This document shows positions 19,627-30,234 of a stretch of 64,000 nt of DNA, piece by piece (position 1 is the stretch's first letter; the number at the start of each line of letters is the position of its first letter). Both the position numbers and the translations under genes were made by a program. The DNA comes from Charina bottae. Lineage: Eukaryota > Chordata > Lepidosauria > Squamata > Charinaidae. Location: NCBI GenBank assembly GCA_023362775.1, contig JALMGJ010000026.1:1715501-1779500 (forward strand), in the 5' to 3' direction. Below the pieces are notes generated by a model, which had not been told where the DNA came from, ran no database searches, and worked only from the letters and a program-made list of their open reading frames with translations.

Positions 19627-20223
19627 GTAACCCTGGGATTTTGGGGTGGCTTGTCAGCGAAGGACCAACCATATCTGACCTTGTTTACCTTTCTGACATC
19701 AGCCACAGCTGGCCCAGGATTTTAACTCTAAAAGCTATCCAGGTTAACACAGGGGTGGAAAATAATTCCTGCACTGTCCACATTCATTTGTTGGTGATTC
19801 ATTTGGCCCCTGCAGCTTGTTTTTTGTTGTTGTGTTTGGGTTTTTTTTTCCTTCTGGACAGCTGTGATACGCTTCTTAATTTATTACTCTTTCGGCTTTT
19901 CAAGTGTAAGCTACCCAGAGTCATTGGCCCCGGATCAAGATGCATAAATATTTTGGGGAAATTTTCAGCGGAGGTGGAGCCGGAGCGGAAAGGGCACGGG
20001 GAGATCATTCCCGCCTCCTGCAAAGATTTTGGATTCAGGCTGGTCACCCCAAGGTAAAAAAAAAAGGAAAAAAGTCCCATGAGGCTTACTTCTGAGGGAC
20101 CGTGTTTCAGATTCCATATCCCTGTGTAAAGGACTTTTTTTGTATTTCTCCTCGCTATCTTTTCTTTCTATGCTTCGGAAATACCCTCTGTGATGTGTTT
20201 ATGGTCTAGCCCAACCCCTACAG
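19627..20223. other. Unassigned sequence
   Basis: Nothing recognised. Confidence 0.35.
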
Positions 20224-20351
20224 CAGTGTTTCTCAACCTTGGCCACTTTAAGATGGGTGGACTTCAACTCCTAGAATTCCCCAGCCCTGGCTGGGGAATT
20301 CCGGGAGTTGAAGTCCACCCATCTTAAAGTGGCCAAGGTTGAGAAACACTG
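20224..20351. mobile_element. Snap-back MITE
   Basis: Nearly perfect palindrome: CAGTGTTTCTCAACCTTGG ... CCAAGGTTGAGAAACACTG. Confidence 0.82.
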
Positions 20352-21582
20352 GTCTAGGCTGAATGAAAGATGCTTGGGTTGTGCCAGGAAGGCAGCAATA
20401 GTCCTCCTAATCCACGTTCGTGGACGCATGAGGCTGGGCGGACTCCTGTGGCATCGCACTTGGACTTAGCCCAACCTCTGGCGAGCGGGTGAATCATTCT
20501 CCGTTGTGGCTTCTCAAGCGCAAAGCAGCAAACCCCTCGACCACTGGAAGGTCCTCAAGTGGTGAAGTTTTGTTCACTCAAAGGACTTGTCCAGTGCCCG
20601 CAAGTCTTCAGGGTGGCACCGAAGCCAGAACAGGGCGTGTAATTCCTGGGAAAGAAGAGGAGAGTGTAACAGGAGAATCACACACCGCACTTTCACTCCA
20701 CTCGCTGACCCTTCCCCCCTCTTCTGTGCCAACATGCCTTCAAGGGAGGATGGCCAGTTCATGCTGGCTCCAGCAAGCGAGGGGGGCACTCCTGATTGGC
20801 TGGAAGGAAGAACGGGTGGCCCGTGATTGGAGGAGGCCGCGTTTCATGTGCGTACCCACAGCTCAGCAGCATGCATGGCTGAACAAGGAAATGCCCCCGG
20901 GCACCAGGCGGGGTGGGACGTCACCCAGCCAACTCCTGTAGATCTACTAACCATCCTGACCAAAAAGGAGGTGAGCCCATCTTCCCCAACCTGGGGGGTG
21001 GGGAGGGCGCTGCAATGCCTTGAATTCCCAGCCAGGTGTCTGGTTTTAATCTAGAGCCTTTAATCTAGTTTTAATCCTAAACAAGACCTCGGCCCTGAAG
21101 GGTAAAGAAGACGACGGGGAGATTTTCTTCCATGCACAAAAGGCAGCTGGACCAGAAATGGATTCTCCCTCCACCCTGGCCATGGGATCGTGTCCTCCTG
21201 GCACCCTGGAGCAGCGACAGGAATCCGGGGGTGGAGATGTGATCCGTTGTTTAGCACAGACAGCAACCCCCTTCAAAATCTCACTGTAATTTTCCACTTA
21301 TTTCTTAGGGTTCTTACTTCACATCGGAGCTGCTGGCTGGAATAAAACCATTTCTTCTTCCCATTTCGGTGGTTTCATCCTCTGGCCATCACAGGGAAAT
21401 CACAAACAACATTTGTGACCACCATCAGATGTGCATCACTACGGATCAGCCTCACATCCTTTAACATGATATGAACACTCTCCAAGAACCACTTTTTCTG
21501 GTGTGTCCCCATGAAGTTGTAAAGAAGTGGCTTCCGATCTTCTTAACAGCAGTTACAAGTACATTTACATTGTACCCTCTCT
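20352..21582. other. Unassigned sequence
   Basis: A 150-codon plus frame (20489-20941) shows no domain, no conserved composition and is overlapped by equally long frames. I see no support for a gene. Confidence 0.35.
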
Positions 21583-21590
21583 CTCTAAGG

Positions 21591-22170
21591 CAGAACTTTC
21601 CAAACTTTTCATGTTGGTGACACACTTTTTAGACATGCATCATTTTGCGACACACTCTTACAGCAGGGCATCATTTCGTGACACACTCTTACAGCAGGGC
21701 ACAAGGCAGGCACTAGGACCTGCGCGGAATCACAGCAGGTTTGGAGGCAGCCAGGCACAAGGCAGGCACTAGGACCTGCGCGGAATCACAGCAGGTTTGG
21801 AGGCAGCCAGGAACAAGGCAGGCACTAGGACCTGCGTGGAATCACAGCAGGTTTGGAGGCAGCAAGGCACAAGGCAGGCACTAGGACCTGCGTGGAATCA
21901 CAGCAGGTTTGGAGGCAGCAAGGCACAAGGGAGGCACTAGGACCTGCGCGGAATCCTGGCAGGGCAGGTTTGGAGGCAGCAGGGCACAAGGGAGGCACTA
22001 GGACCTGCGCGGAATCCTGGCAGGGCAGGTTTGGAGGCAGCAGGGCACAAGGCAGGCACTAGGACCTGCACGGAATCCTGGCAGGGCTCGGAGGCAGCAG
22101 CAGCCGCAACACACCCAGACACTGCAGCCGACACACTAACGTGTCCTGACACACAGTTTGGAAAGCTCTG
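21591..22170 (-). mobile_element. hAT element with minisatellite (copy 2)
   Basis: Reverse orientation of copy 1. Starts CAGAACTTTCCAAAC and ends AGTTTGGAAAGCTCTG. The perfect 8-bp TSD CTCTAAGG lies at 21583-21590 and 22171-22178. It holds a shorter minisatellite array of the same 56/61-bp units (about 21690-22090). Confidence 0.92.
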
Positions 22171-22178
22171 CTCTAAGG

Positions 22179-22600
22179 TTACATCACAATTTCCTTCTTT
22201 CCAGAGTCTACCCTTTCTAATCATCAAACCCATAAACCACACATTCATTTTTTTCCGTTTTCATCAAAAAGTCCATAAAGGGTTTCCAGTGACTAACAAA
22301 CATAGTTATTTTATTATTTATTAATCAGATTTCTATCACCACCCATCTTTATTGTCTTTTCCCTAATCAAACAAGTCAATTTTGCCATCTCTGCTACTTC
22401 TGTCATCTTCACCAGCCGTTCCTCCGTGGTGGCGATTTCAGAGTCTTTCCATTTTCGTGCATATAATCATCTCGTAGCCGTTATCATATATTAAAACCAC
22501 CTTCCATAACTCTTTTCTAATTGTTTATCCATTCGTCCCAGCAAGAAAAGTTCTGGTTTCAATTGAAGGTGGATCTTTAAATTCTTTGGATTCTTTGTGG
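22179..22600 (-). mobile_element. Possible degenerate L1 remnant
   Basis: AT-rich sequence with phrases like TCTGGTTTCAATTGAAGG that resemble the downstream part of squamate L1 on the minus strand, and an ATTTATTA tail piece near 22305. No clear frame survives, so the call is weak. Confidence 0.25.
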
Positions 22601-22607
22601 ATACAAA

Positions 22608-22936
22608 GGGGGCATGGTGGCTCAGCGGGTAAGATGCCAGGCTTGTCGATCGGAAGATCGCAAGTTCGGAGGTTTGAATCCCTAGCCCTGCGTGCGGAGT
22701 GAGCTCCCGCACTCGCTCCAGCTCTTGCCAACCTAGCAATTCAAAAGCATGCAAATGCAAGTAGATGAATAGGTACCACTTCGGTGGGAAGGTAACAGCG
22801 TTCCGCGTGCGTCATGCGGCCACATGACCGTGGAAGCGTCTTCGGACAGTGCTGTCTCTTCAGCTAACAAACGGAGATGAGCACCGGCCCCTAGAGTCGG
22901 ACACGACTGCACAAATGTGCAGGGGGAACCTTTACC
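22608..22936 (+). mobile_element. tRNA-derived SINE (family 2)
   Basis: tRNA-like head with TGGCTCAGCGGG and GGTTTGAATCCC, then the shared body, GAGTCGGACACGACT, and a CCTTTACCTTA tail. No clear TSD was found. Confidence 0.85.
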
Positions 22937-23315
22937 TTATCCCTGTGTGTATTTGAACCCCAAATTTTCTGGCTTTTTTAGAAGTCCATCAGGTGCTTCC
23001 CCTGGAACAATTTTGCCAAGTGGACACAATCTCACACCCTTCACTGACAATGTGATTGTTGACACAGTTGGGCTGGGATCTCGCCTGCTCCTGTTGGCTA
23101 CCAGAGGCTGGTGTTTCTCTGGCCCTTTCCTATGCCATTTGCATAAGCCTAGACAACTTGCAACAACTTTATTGTTGTAAACCGCCCAGAGTCTACTGCT
23201 GTAGAGATGGGCGGACATAAATTTGAATAATAAATAAAATAAATAAATAAACTTCTGAGAAAACACTAAACTTGTTTTTATGTGCTGCACAGAAGCACAT
23301 AAAATTGACTTCAAT
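22937..23315 (+). other. Unassigned, with LINE-type tail at about 23170-23255
   Basis: The piece from TAAACCGCCCAGAG to the AATAAATAAATAAAC tract matches the 3' tail of L2-type elements on the plus strand. The rest is unassigned. Confidence 0.4.
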
Positions 23316-23442
23316 CAGTGTTTTTCAAACTTTAAGATGTGTGGACTTCAACTCCCAGAATTCTCCAGCCAGCAAGGCTGGCTGGGGAATTCTGGGAGTT
23401 GAAGTCCACACATCTTAAAAGTTGCCAAGTATGAAAAACTCT
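23316..23442. mobile_element. Snap-back MITE
   Basis: CAGTGTTTTTCAAAC to TATGAAAAACTCTATG; the left arm has lost part of TTGGCCAC. Confidence 0.75.
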
Positions 23443-23454
23443 ATGTTAAAGTCT

Positions 23455-24165
23455 GAGCCTCCCATTGTTGTACTGGAAATGTTTCTTTGAAGTTTTGTAC
23501 CCAATTTATCACACACATTTTTTATTTGTTCCGTCTCCGTATCGTATCTAAGTAGAAGTTTATATATACGGCCTAATAGGTGGTCTTGATTCTGTGTAAG
23601 CCTTTCACATTCTGTCATTATTCTTAACGTCCCTCCCTAATTTTTGAGGACAGATTTTATTCTCCCAGCAATTTGGAGACGCATCGGCTTCTGTTCTGCC
23701 CTTCTCTGGGTAATTCTTGCTGTAAAGAATCTATTCACGGGGTTTGGGTGGCTCATGTTTGCAATTACACTTTGGTTATCTCCGATTCGGACAGTATTTA
23801 GGGGAAAGGCTTATTTGCTTAACTTGGGCGGTTCATTGACTGTTCACACACAACACGATGGACCCAAATCTCAGATTAATATTTGTTTATCTTCTTCGAG
23901 CTGTTCGGCCAATATTTCTAGAGCAATAATATTTATCTTTTACAAATATATTTTTATATATTTATATTTCAATATATAATTATATTTTATATTAAGGGAG
24001 AGGGGGGCAACCTTGCCTGGTGCCTTTACTGATTTGAAAGTCTGTGGAGGGCGCTCCGTTAGCCGTAATCTTGGCCGTGGATATAGGCTTTTAACCCAAG
24101 CTTTCAACTCTTCTTCAGGATCCATTTTATTCAGCACAGCCAGCAAGAATGGCCACGGTAAGTGA
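23455..24165 (-). pseudogene. Degenerate L1 LINE ORF2 fragment
   Basis: On the minus strand short frames read PFLLAVLNKMDPEEELKAWV (from 24170 down) and LLGRIYKLLLRYDTETEQIK (from about 23580 down). These resemble the region before reverse transcriptase motif B and a downstream region of vertebrate L1 ORF2. Many frame breaks and an AT-rich patch (23940-23990) show it is an old fragment. Confidence 0.45.
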
Positions 24166-24270
24166 TTCAAATCTCAGATTAATGAGAAGACTCCTATTCA
24201 TATCACACACCATGCCCCTATTTTTAACACCATAATGGCTTCAAGGGATGGTCTAGTTCAAGCCATAGGC

Positions 24271-24578
24271 CAGGGCTTTCTAAAGTTTTCCCGCGGCGAC
24301 ACACCAACCGCCGTTGGTGTGTCCCAGCGGGAAAACCCGGAAGTGCCGCCATTGCGGCAGTGCGGAAAAACCCAGAAGCGCTGCTGCCGCTTTCGATTTT
24401 TGCGCACCGCCGTTGGTGTGTCGCCACGGGAAAACCCAGAAGCGCCGCCGTTGCGGCATCGCGCAAAAACCCGGAAGCGCTGTGGCACACCATCAGTGCT
24501 TCCGGGTTTTGACGCAACACATCTGGGCCCCGCAGGCGACACACTTTTGTGTCGCGACACACAGTTTGGAAAGCTCTG
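24271..24578 (-). mobile_element. hAT family member without the minisatellite (copy 6)
   Basis: Right end GTCGCGACACACAGTTTGG-AAAGCTCTG is that of the minisatellite-bearing family; left end is CAGGGCTTTCTAAAG. The perfect 8-bp TSD CCATAGGC lies at 24263-24270 and 24579-24586. The 308-bp interior is GC-rich with repeated GGGAAAACCCGGAAG-like motifs. It is a useful minisatellite-free comparison. Confidence 0.85.
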
Positions 24579-24591
24579 CCATAGGCTAAGG

Positions 24592-24717
24592 CAGTGTTTC
24601 TCAACCTTGGCAGCTTTAAGATGTGTGAACTTCAACTCCCAGAATTCCCAGCCAGTGTAGGGAATTCTGGGAGTTGAAGTCCATCCATCTTAAAGTTGCC
24701 AAGGTTGAGAAACAATG
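24592..24717. mobile_element. Snap-back MITE with perfect 8-bp TSD
   Basis: CAGTGTTTCTCAACCTTGG ... GAGAAACAATG, flanked by GGCTAAGG at 24584-24591 and 24718-24725. The same octamer serves the adjacent hAT relic. Confidence 0.88.
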
Positions 24718-24775
24718 GGCTAAGGCAGGGGTGTCCAACCGCGACCCGTGAGCCACATGAGGCCCTGAACAGCTA

Positions 24776-24846
24776 GGAATAGAATAGAATAGAATAGAAT
24801 AGAATAGAATAGAATAGAATAGAATAGAATAGAATAGAATAGAATA
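24776..24846 (-). repeat. (AATAG)n LINE 3' tail microsatellite
   Basis: About 13 AATAG units lie exactly at the 3' end of the adjacent minus-strand LINE. CR1-type LINEs in snakes are known to end in such pentamers and seed microsatellites. Confidence 0.85.
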
Positions 24847-26172
24847 ATAACTTTATTGTCATCCCACTATACACTATACACCAAGTGCACAATAGAATGA
24901 AATTTCGTTGCAGTTGGCTCACAATTTCAATCAAACAATAAAATAATAATAATAATAATAATAAAACCATAGTTACTATAAAATATACATTCTTTAGCTC
25001 ACAATTTCAGTCAAACACTAAAATACTAATAAAAAAATCCATAATTACTATAAAATATACATTCTTTACATACCAATCGAAGCACCAAAGACTCCCCAAT
25101 TCTTTACATATCCAACATTTCACCTAAAAGAACTTATTTAAGCATTCAAGAATCCAATAGCCTGCGGGACAAAGCTGTTTCCCAATCTGGCTGTTCTACC
25201 TCGGATACAGCGGAACCTCTTCCCAGAGGGTAACAAAGAAAACAAACCACGATGGGGATGGGAGGTGTCACTGATGATCTTTCGAGCTCTGGACAAACAG
25301 CATGCATTTGCTAAATCTTGGATGAGAGGCAGAGATACCCCAATTATCTTTTCTGCTGCCCTTACCACTCTCTGCACAGACTTTCTATCTGAGGCACTAC
25401 AGCTTCCAAACCAGATGGAAATACAATTTGTAAGTACACTCTCTATAGTGCCTCTGTAGAAAGTAAGGAGAATGGAAGGTGGGAGATGTACTTTCTTCAT
25501 CCAACGCAAAAAGTGCAAACGTTGCTGTGCTCGCTTTACCAAAAATGTGGTATTAAGGAACCAGGTCAGACTATTTGTTAACTGCACCCCCAGGAATCTG
25601 ATGCTACTGACGGACTCCACAGCTATGTTATTGATAAAAAGTGGAGTGTGACTACACCGGTTCTTCCTGAAGTCTATAATAATCTCCTTAGTTTTTTCCA
25701 CACTTAGAACCAAGCTGTTTTTATTGCACCACTCCACCAAACCCTTCACCTCCTCTCTATAAGCCCACTCATCCTCACCCCTGATAAGACCCACTACCGT
25801 TGTATCGTGGGCATATTTCACAATGGAATTGGTGGTATACTTGGCGCAACAGTCATGTGTCATCAGGGTGAACAACAATGGGCTCAAGACACAGCCCTGT
25901 GGGGAGCCAATGCTTAGGGAGATAGAGCTAGAAGTATTATATCCAACTCGCACCGACTTAGACCTCTCAGTAAGGAAGTCAAGTAGCCAATTACACAAGG
26001 GAGTACTAAAACCTAGAGAACCAATTTTGTCCACCAAATGCTGGGGAACAATCGTATTGAATGCTGAGCTGAAATCTATAAACAGCAATCGCACATAACT
26101 GTTCTTCTCCTCAAGATGTACCAGACTTGAATGAAGAACAGAAGAGATAGCATCCTCTACGGAGCGATTAAT
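24847..26172 (-). pseudogene. CR1/L2/Rex1-type LINE, 5'-truncated reverse transcriptase
   Basis: The minus-strand frame ending at 25138 contains [27 protein letters not shown] (motif A, catalytic D), [12 protein letters not shown] (motif B), YAHDTTVVG (motif C, with H in place of the first catalytic D), [12 protein letters not shown], and the C-terminal [19 protein letters not shown]. The single large frame is otherwise open. The 3' UTR follows to the (AATAG)n tail. Upstream the frame runs into a GC-rich minisatellite, so the N-terminal residues translated there are not LINE protein. The changed YADD makes it probably inactive. Confidence 0.82.
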
Positions 26173-26196
26173 GTGGCCCACCAGGTGCTCGGACGG

Positions 26197-26420
26197 AGCG
26201 CGTGGTGGGGAACGAGGGGGAGAGGGGGACGCAAGGCAGGAAGGGACGCCTCCACAGCAGAGGGACGCCTCCGCGGCCAACCGTCCCCCTGCACGGGGGG
26301 AACGAGGGGGACGCAAGGCAGGAAGAGACGCCTCTGCGGGGGGAGGACGAGGGACGCAAGGCAGGAAGGGACGCCTCCGAGGCTGACCGCCCCCCCCCGG
26401 CGCGGGGGGAACACACACAC
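26197..26420. repeat. GC-rich minisatellite
   Basis: Repeats of GACGCAAGGCAGGAAGGGAC and GACGCCTCCGCGG phrases in three or more degenerate units. Followed by CA-rich stretches (about 26408-26525). Confidence 0.75.
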
Positions 26421-27095
26421 ACACCCCGCACCCACTTTCCTCAGCCTCCCTGCGACCAAACACACCCTGCACCTGCTTTCCCTGGCCTCCCTGAGCGTGT
26501 GCATGCACACACATACACACACACGCACCATGCACCCACTTTCCTCGGCCTCCTAGTGATTGCCACTGGGGTGAGCGTGCCATCAGGCGTTTGCAGCAAC
26601 GGGCAAGAAGCACAAGGTGGGCTGCTTTCCTTTCCTGGCGGGGCTGGCGAGGCATAGCCTATAAATCTCTGCACCAGGAAGCCGGGGGGGGGGGGGCTGC
26701 CTGCCCAGCCCTCTCCTCCCAAGGGAGGGGTTTGTGAAACACGGCGCTGGGGCGCTGGAGGTCTCCTTCGGGGAGAAAGTGTGAAAGTGTGCATATCAAA
26801 AGTAGAAAAATGGGGAACTAAGCCACATTGCACTTGACAAATTTAGCTCTTCTATGTCCCTGACATCTCGTTTGGTGCTAGAAAACAGCTTTTGCTGGAT
26901 CTTTAGCAGTCCAAATCAAGAAGTTTCAAGGGGGCCCAATGATGTCAATACTACGGGTCTGATGTTGAAGAAGGACAATTACACAATAAACATCTATCTG
27001 AGAGCAGCTGAAGTTTTTGGAGATCTACCACGGCAGCAGTGAAATATAAATTTACTCCAACACTTTTTTGCTCAGGTGATGGCGTTTCAGCTACA
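26421..27095. other. Unassigned interior of the hAT relic
   Basis: Contains a poly-G run (about 26683-26696). Sequence around 26800-27050 could be hAT interior, but no transposase motif is legible. Confidence 0.3.
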
Positions 27096-27260
27096 ACTCG
27101 TTTGGATTGCTGCAATGTGCTCTACATGGGGCTGCCCTTGAGGACCACCCACAAGTTACAACTGGTCCAGGATGCAGTCGTGCATGTAGTGTTGGGCGCC
27201 CCTAAGTTCACCCATTTTAATGTGATTACTAAACTTCGCTTTGTTGATTTGCCTACCTAA
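27096..27260 (+). pseudogene. L2 LINE reverse transcriptase fragment
   Basis: Encodes LDCCNVLYMGLPLRTTHKLQ and LVQDAVVHVVLGAPKFTH, matching the L2 C-terminal region (LDYCNALYxGLP...KLQLVQNAAAR) that is better preserved at 45460-45846 on the minus strand. Confidence 0.65.
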
Positions 27261-27451
27261 CAATTTACCATGGGCTTTTAATTAATTAATTAAAAATCAA
27301 ATTAATTAATAATCCAGTTAATTAATTAATGAAAATTAATGAAGTTTTATTACTTATATACCTTAACTATATTATATATTTTATGTGTGGCCCAAGACAA
27401 TTCCTCTTCACTCAGTGTGGCCCAGGGAAGCCAAAAGGCAGGACACCCCCG

Positions 27452-27831
27452 GGCAAAGGCAATGCCTGGATTCCCAGCAGACGTTGAACCAGCCCACTTG
27501 TAATCCGTTCCAGCATGTTGTGTGAACTCAGCTATTTTCTGAGCCTGAAGCCACTGGTAGGCCTGTTCTGTGGCCAGAAGAGAGAAAGGAGTGTGTGCAT
27601 TGTTGCCAGCAATTTGGGGGAAATGCCAGGCAGAACTGCAGTACGTGGGCTGCGTTCATACAAATGCTTAACCTGGCTGTTAAATAAACCCACTTCTGGA
27701 TTTGCGCCATACAGCGAGCTATCAACTAACCCCCAAGGCTGGGTTCATGCAGGAAAACTAAACAAGGTTAATACGTTATGTCGTTATGTTATGTTTTATG
27801 TAAATACAGTTGGGTAGTTCATGCTTTAAAG
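27452..27831. other. Unassigned sequence
   Basis: A 100-codon frame (27515-27817) has no recognised domain. Confidence 0.3.
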
Positions 27832-27900
27832 CAGTGCTTTTCATACTTGGCAACTTTTAAAATGTATGGACTTCAACTCCCAGAATTCCCCAGACAGCCA
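27832..27900. mobile_element. Snap-back MITE, half copy
   Basis: Left arm only (CAGTGCTTTTCATACTTGG to TTCCCCAGACAGCC). Confidence 0.65.
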
Positions 27901-27904
27901 ACTT

Positions 27905-28165
27905 TAAAAATATATATATATCCTGCCTTTATTATTTTTATAAATAACTCAAGGCAGCGAACATACCTAATATCTACGGAAGAAGAGTCGGTTCCCCAAC
28001 CCCCTTCCTGAGCATGCGACGATAAATATATAAATTGCTGTATAATTATATATATATATGAATTGTAACGCTGTAAGCCGCCTAGAGTCCTCCGATAGGG
28101 AGGGGATAGGTGGGGTATAAATATGATAAAATAAATAAATAACTTAAATAAATAAATAAATATCC
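27905..28165. repeat. LINE/SINE tail-like pieces
   Basis: 27912-27990 carries CTGCCTTTATTATTTTTATAA and AACATACCTAATA, seen again near 30915-30990. 28063-28165 carries GTAAGCCGCCTAGAGTCC and ends in AATAAATAAATAA, a plus-strand L2-type tail. Confidence 0.5.
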
Positions 28166-28194
28166 TATTTCTTTTCTGAGGGAGAAAAAGATTT

Positions 28195-28239
28195 TTAAAA
28201 AAGGTAAAGGTTCCCCCCGCACATTTGTGCAGTCGTGTT
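28195..28239 (-). mobile_element. 5'-truncated family-2 SINE (tail only)
   Basis: About 45 bp of SINE tail (AAGGTAAAGGTTCCCCCC ... GCAGTCGTGT). A 10-bp TSD AAAAAGATTT lies at 28185-28194 and 28240-28249, confirming a very short retrotransposition product. Confidence 0.8.
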
Positions 28240-28616
28240 AAAAAGATTTACCTGGCAATAAAAACCAGCAACCTGACAATGAAGAAGAAAAAAAGAGGGC
28301 TCTCGGTGAAAAATGTTAGGTAATGCTATAATTACATCCGCACTGAAACACTCAGCAATAAAATATAGCTTGATGGAAAATGTAGATAATGTGGTAATGA
28401 TTACATCAATAATAAAAGCAAGAAACAGTCAACCATAAAGAGGAAACAAAGTGTCTTGGGTTAAAAGAACGAGGTGTAATGATCATCAATACAATTCACG
28501 ACTCTCCCACCTCCACAAAACGCATAGATACATTTCAAACATTCAAGTATTCCCCCCTTTTTTCTGCTTTGATTGTTCTACTTCTATGCTGTTTTCTTTA
28601 TATGAATCTACTGTAT

Positions 28617-28900
28617 ATGCATCTTTATTATAAAGGACAGCCCTTTATTTCAGAAAGCTGTCCTTTCGATTTATTTATTTTTCAAAAATTCCCTTTTGCC
28701 CTTTATTTTGGTTGTTTAACTTTTACCGTACAGACGGAACCACTTAATGCAGTTTTCATGTGAAAAATGTGGAAACTGAATTTTCTTTCTGAAATAAATT
28801 TGCATATATTGTTTGATTTTAGATATTTTTATTAGAATACGCCTTTTTGTCAAGTTTTTCTTGGTTTGGCTCCTGACTTTTCAAACATAAACAATTAAAC
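28617..28900 (+). repeat. Repeat Y, left part (interrupted)
   Basis: Aligns with 47165-47450 (TTATTATAAAGGACAG, CCCTTTATTT, GATTTGGCTC-like). The right part resumes at 29975 after CR1 and BovB insertions. Family not identified; no coding capacity. Confidence 0.65.
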
Positions 28901-28904
28901 ACAA

Positions 28905-28980
28905 ACAATTATAGAATCATAGAATCCTAGGGTTGGAAGGGACCTTGGTCGTCTTCTAGTCCACCCCCCTGCCCAATTAA
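28905..28980 (-). mobile_element. CR1 3' end
   Basis: TATAGAATCATAGAATCC followed by AGGGTTGGAAGGGACCTTGG is the inverted 3' terminus of amniote CR1 LINEs, ending in the (ATTCTATG)-type tail. Confidence 0.75.
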
Positions 28981-29001
28981 AGTAAAGCAAAGGAAACATA
29001 A

Positions 29002-29964
29002 TCTTGTCTGCCTCCTGGGGAATCTGTATAACGACCAAGTAGCAACGGTAAGAACAGACCACGGAACAACGGACTGGTTTAAGATTGGGAAAGGAGTACG
29101 GCAGGGCTGTATACTCTCACCCTACCTATTCAACCTGTACACAGAACACATCATGCGACGTGCTGGGCATGAGGAATCCAAGGCTGGAGTTAAAATCGCT
29201 GGAAGAAACATTAACAAGCTCAGATATGCAGATGATACCACTTTGATGGCTGAAAGCGAGGAGGAGTTGAGGAGCCTTATGACAAGGTGAAAGAAGAAAG
29301 TGCAAAAGCTGGGTTGCAGTTATACCTCAAAAAAACCAAGATTATGGCAACCAGCTTGATTGATGACTGGCAAATAGAGGGAGAAAAAGTGGAGGCAGTG
29401 ACAGACTTTGTATTTCTAGGCGCAAAGATTATTGCAGACACTGACTGCAGCCAGGAAATCAGAATACGTCCACTTCACAATCACACTCACATCACACTGA
29501 CAATAAAGGTCTGCATAGTTAAAGTGATGGTATTCTCCGTAGTAACCTATGACTGCAAGAGCTGGACCATAAGGAAGACTGAAGATAGATGCTTTTGAAC
29601 TGTGGTGTTGGAGGAGAATTCTGAGAGTGCCTTGGACTGCAAGAAGATCAAGCCAGTCCATACTCCAGGAAATAAAGCCAGACTGCTCACTTGAGGGAAT
29701 GTTGTTAAAGGCAAAACTGAAGTACTTTGGCCACATAATGAGGAGACAGGATACCCTGGAGAAGAAGCTGATGCTAGGGAAAGTGGAAGGCAAAAGGAAG
29801 AGGGGCCGACCAAGGGCAAGGTGGATGGATGATATTCTGGAGGTGACAGACTCGACCTTGGGGGAGCTGGGGATGGTGACAGCCGACAGGAAGCTCTGGC
29901 GTGGGCTGGTCCACGAGGTCACGAAGAGTCGGAAGCGACTGAACGAATAAACAACAACAACAAC
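29002..29964 (+). mobile_element. RTE-BovB 3' fragment (subfamily 1)
   Basis: A 10-bp TSD GGAAACATAA lies at 28992-29001 and 29965-29974. It encodes FKIGKGVRQGCILSPYLF, YADDTTLMAESEEELRSL (motif C intact), then the C-terminal region ending VHEVTKSRKRLNE and a (ACA)n tail. A frameshift near 29280 and a small deletion near 29470-29490 break the frame. 5'-truncated. Confidence 0.92.
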
Positions 29965-29974
29965 GGAAACATAA

Positions 29975-30062
29975 ACATTTTTTTTGTCCTTACGAACCTC
30001 TTTCACATTTGCCCCTTTTCCAGGCCTGTCCTTCATTTTTTTGCCAAGAAAATATGGTCCCC
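29975..30062 (+). repeat. Repeat Y, right part
   Basis: Continues the alignment with 47455-47555 (CCCCTTTTCCAGGCCTGTCC, GCCAAGAAAATATGG). Confidence 0.6.
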
Positions 30063-30234
30063 GTAATCGGACACGGTCCTATCGCACCCAAACCCACCAG
30101 TTGCACAGATAAAGACCTCGCGCATTTATTCTAGTGTTTCGCCTGCTTTGATCGCCCCCAACGCCCCCTGGGTTTCAGCTTAGCCCCCCGGCTGCGCATC
30201 TCAGATCTCTCCTATAAATTCAAATTATTACAGC

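Larger units (their letters stand above)
24726..27451 (+). mobile_element. hAT (Charlie-like) relic with nested LINE
   Basis: The left end CAGGGGTGTCCAACC and the right end GGACACCCCCG are inverted. Flanks are GGCTAAGG (24718-24725) and GGCAAAGG (27452-27459), 7 of 8 identical. The right subterminal region (TGTGGCCCAAGACAATTCC, GTGTGGCCCAGGGAAGCC) is typical of Charlie-like hAT elements. No transposase frame is intact. Most of the interior is foreign: a LINE 3' end, a GC-rich minisatellite and an L2 fragment. Confidence 0.65.

Noticed and set aside
20489..20941. 150-codon plus frame as a host gene
   Set aside because: No recognisable domain and no supporting exon structure.
26173..26655. N-terminal extension of the 505-codon minus-strand frame as LINE protein
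   Set aside because: The translated sequence is low-complexity and comes from a GC-rich minisatellite; reverse transcriptase similarity starts only near 26172.
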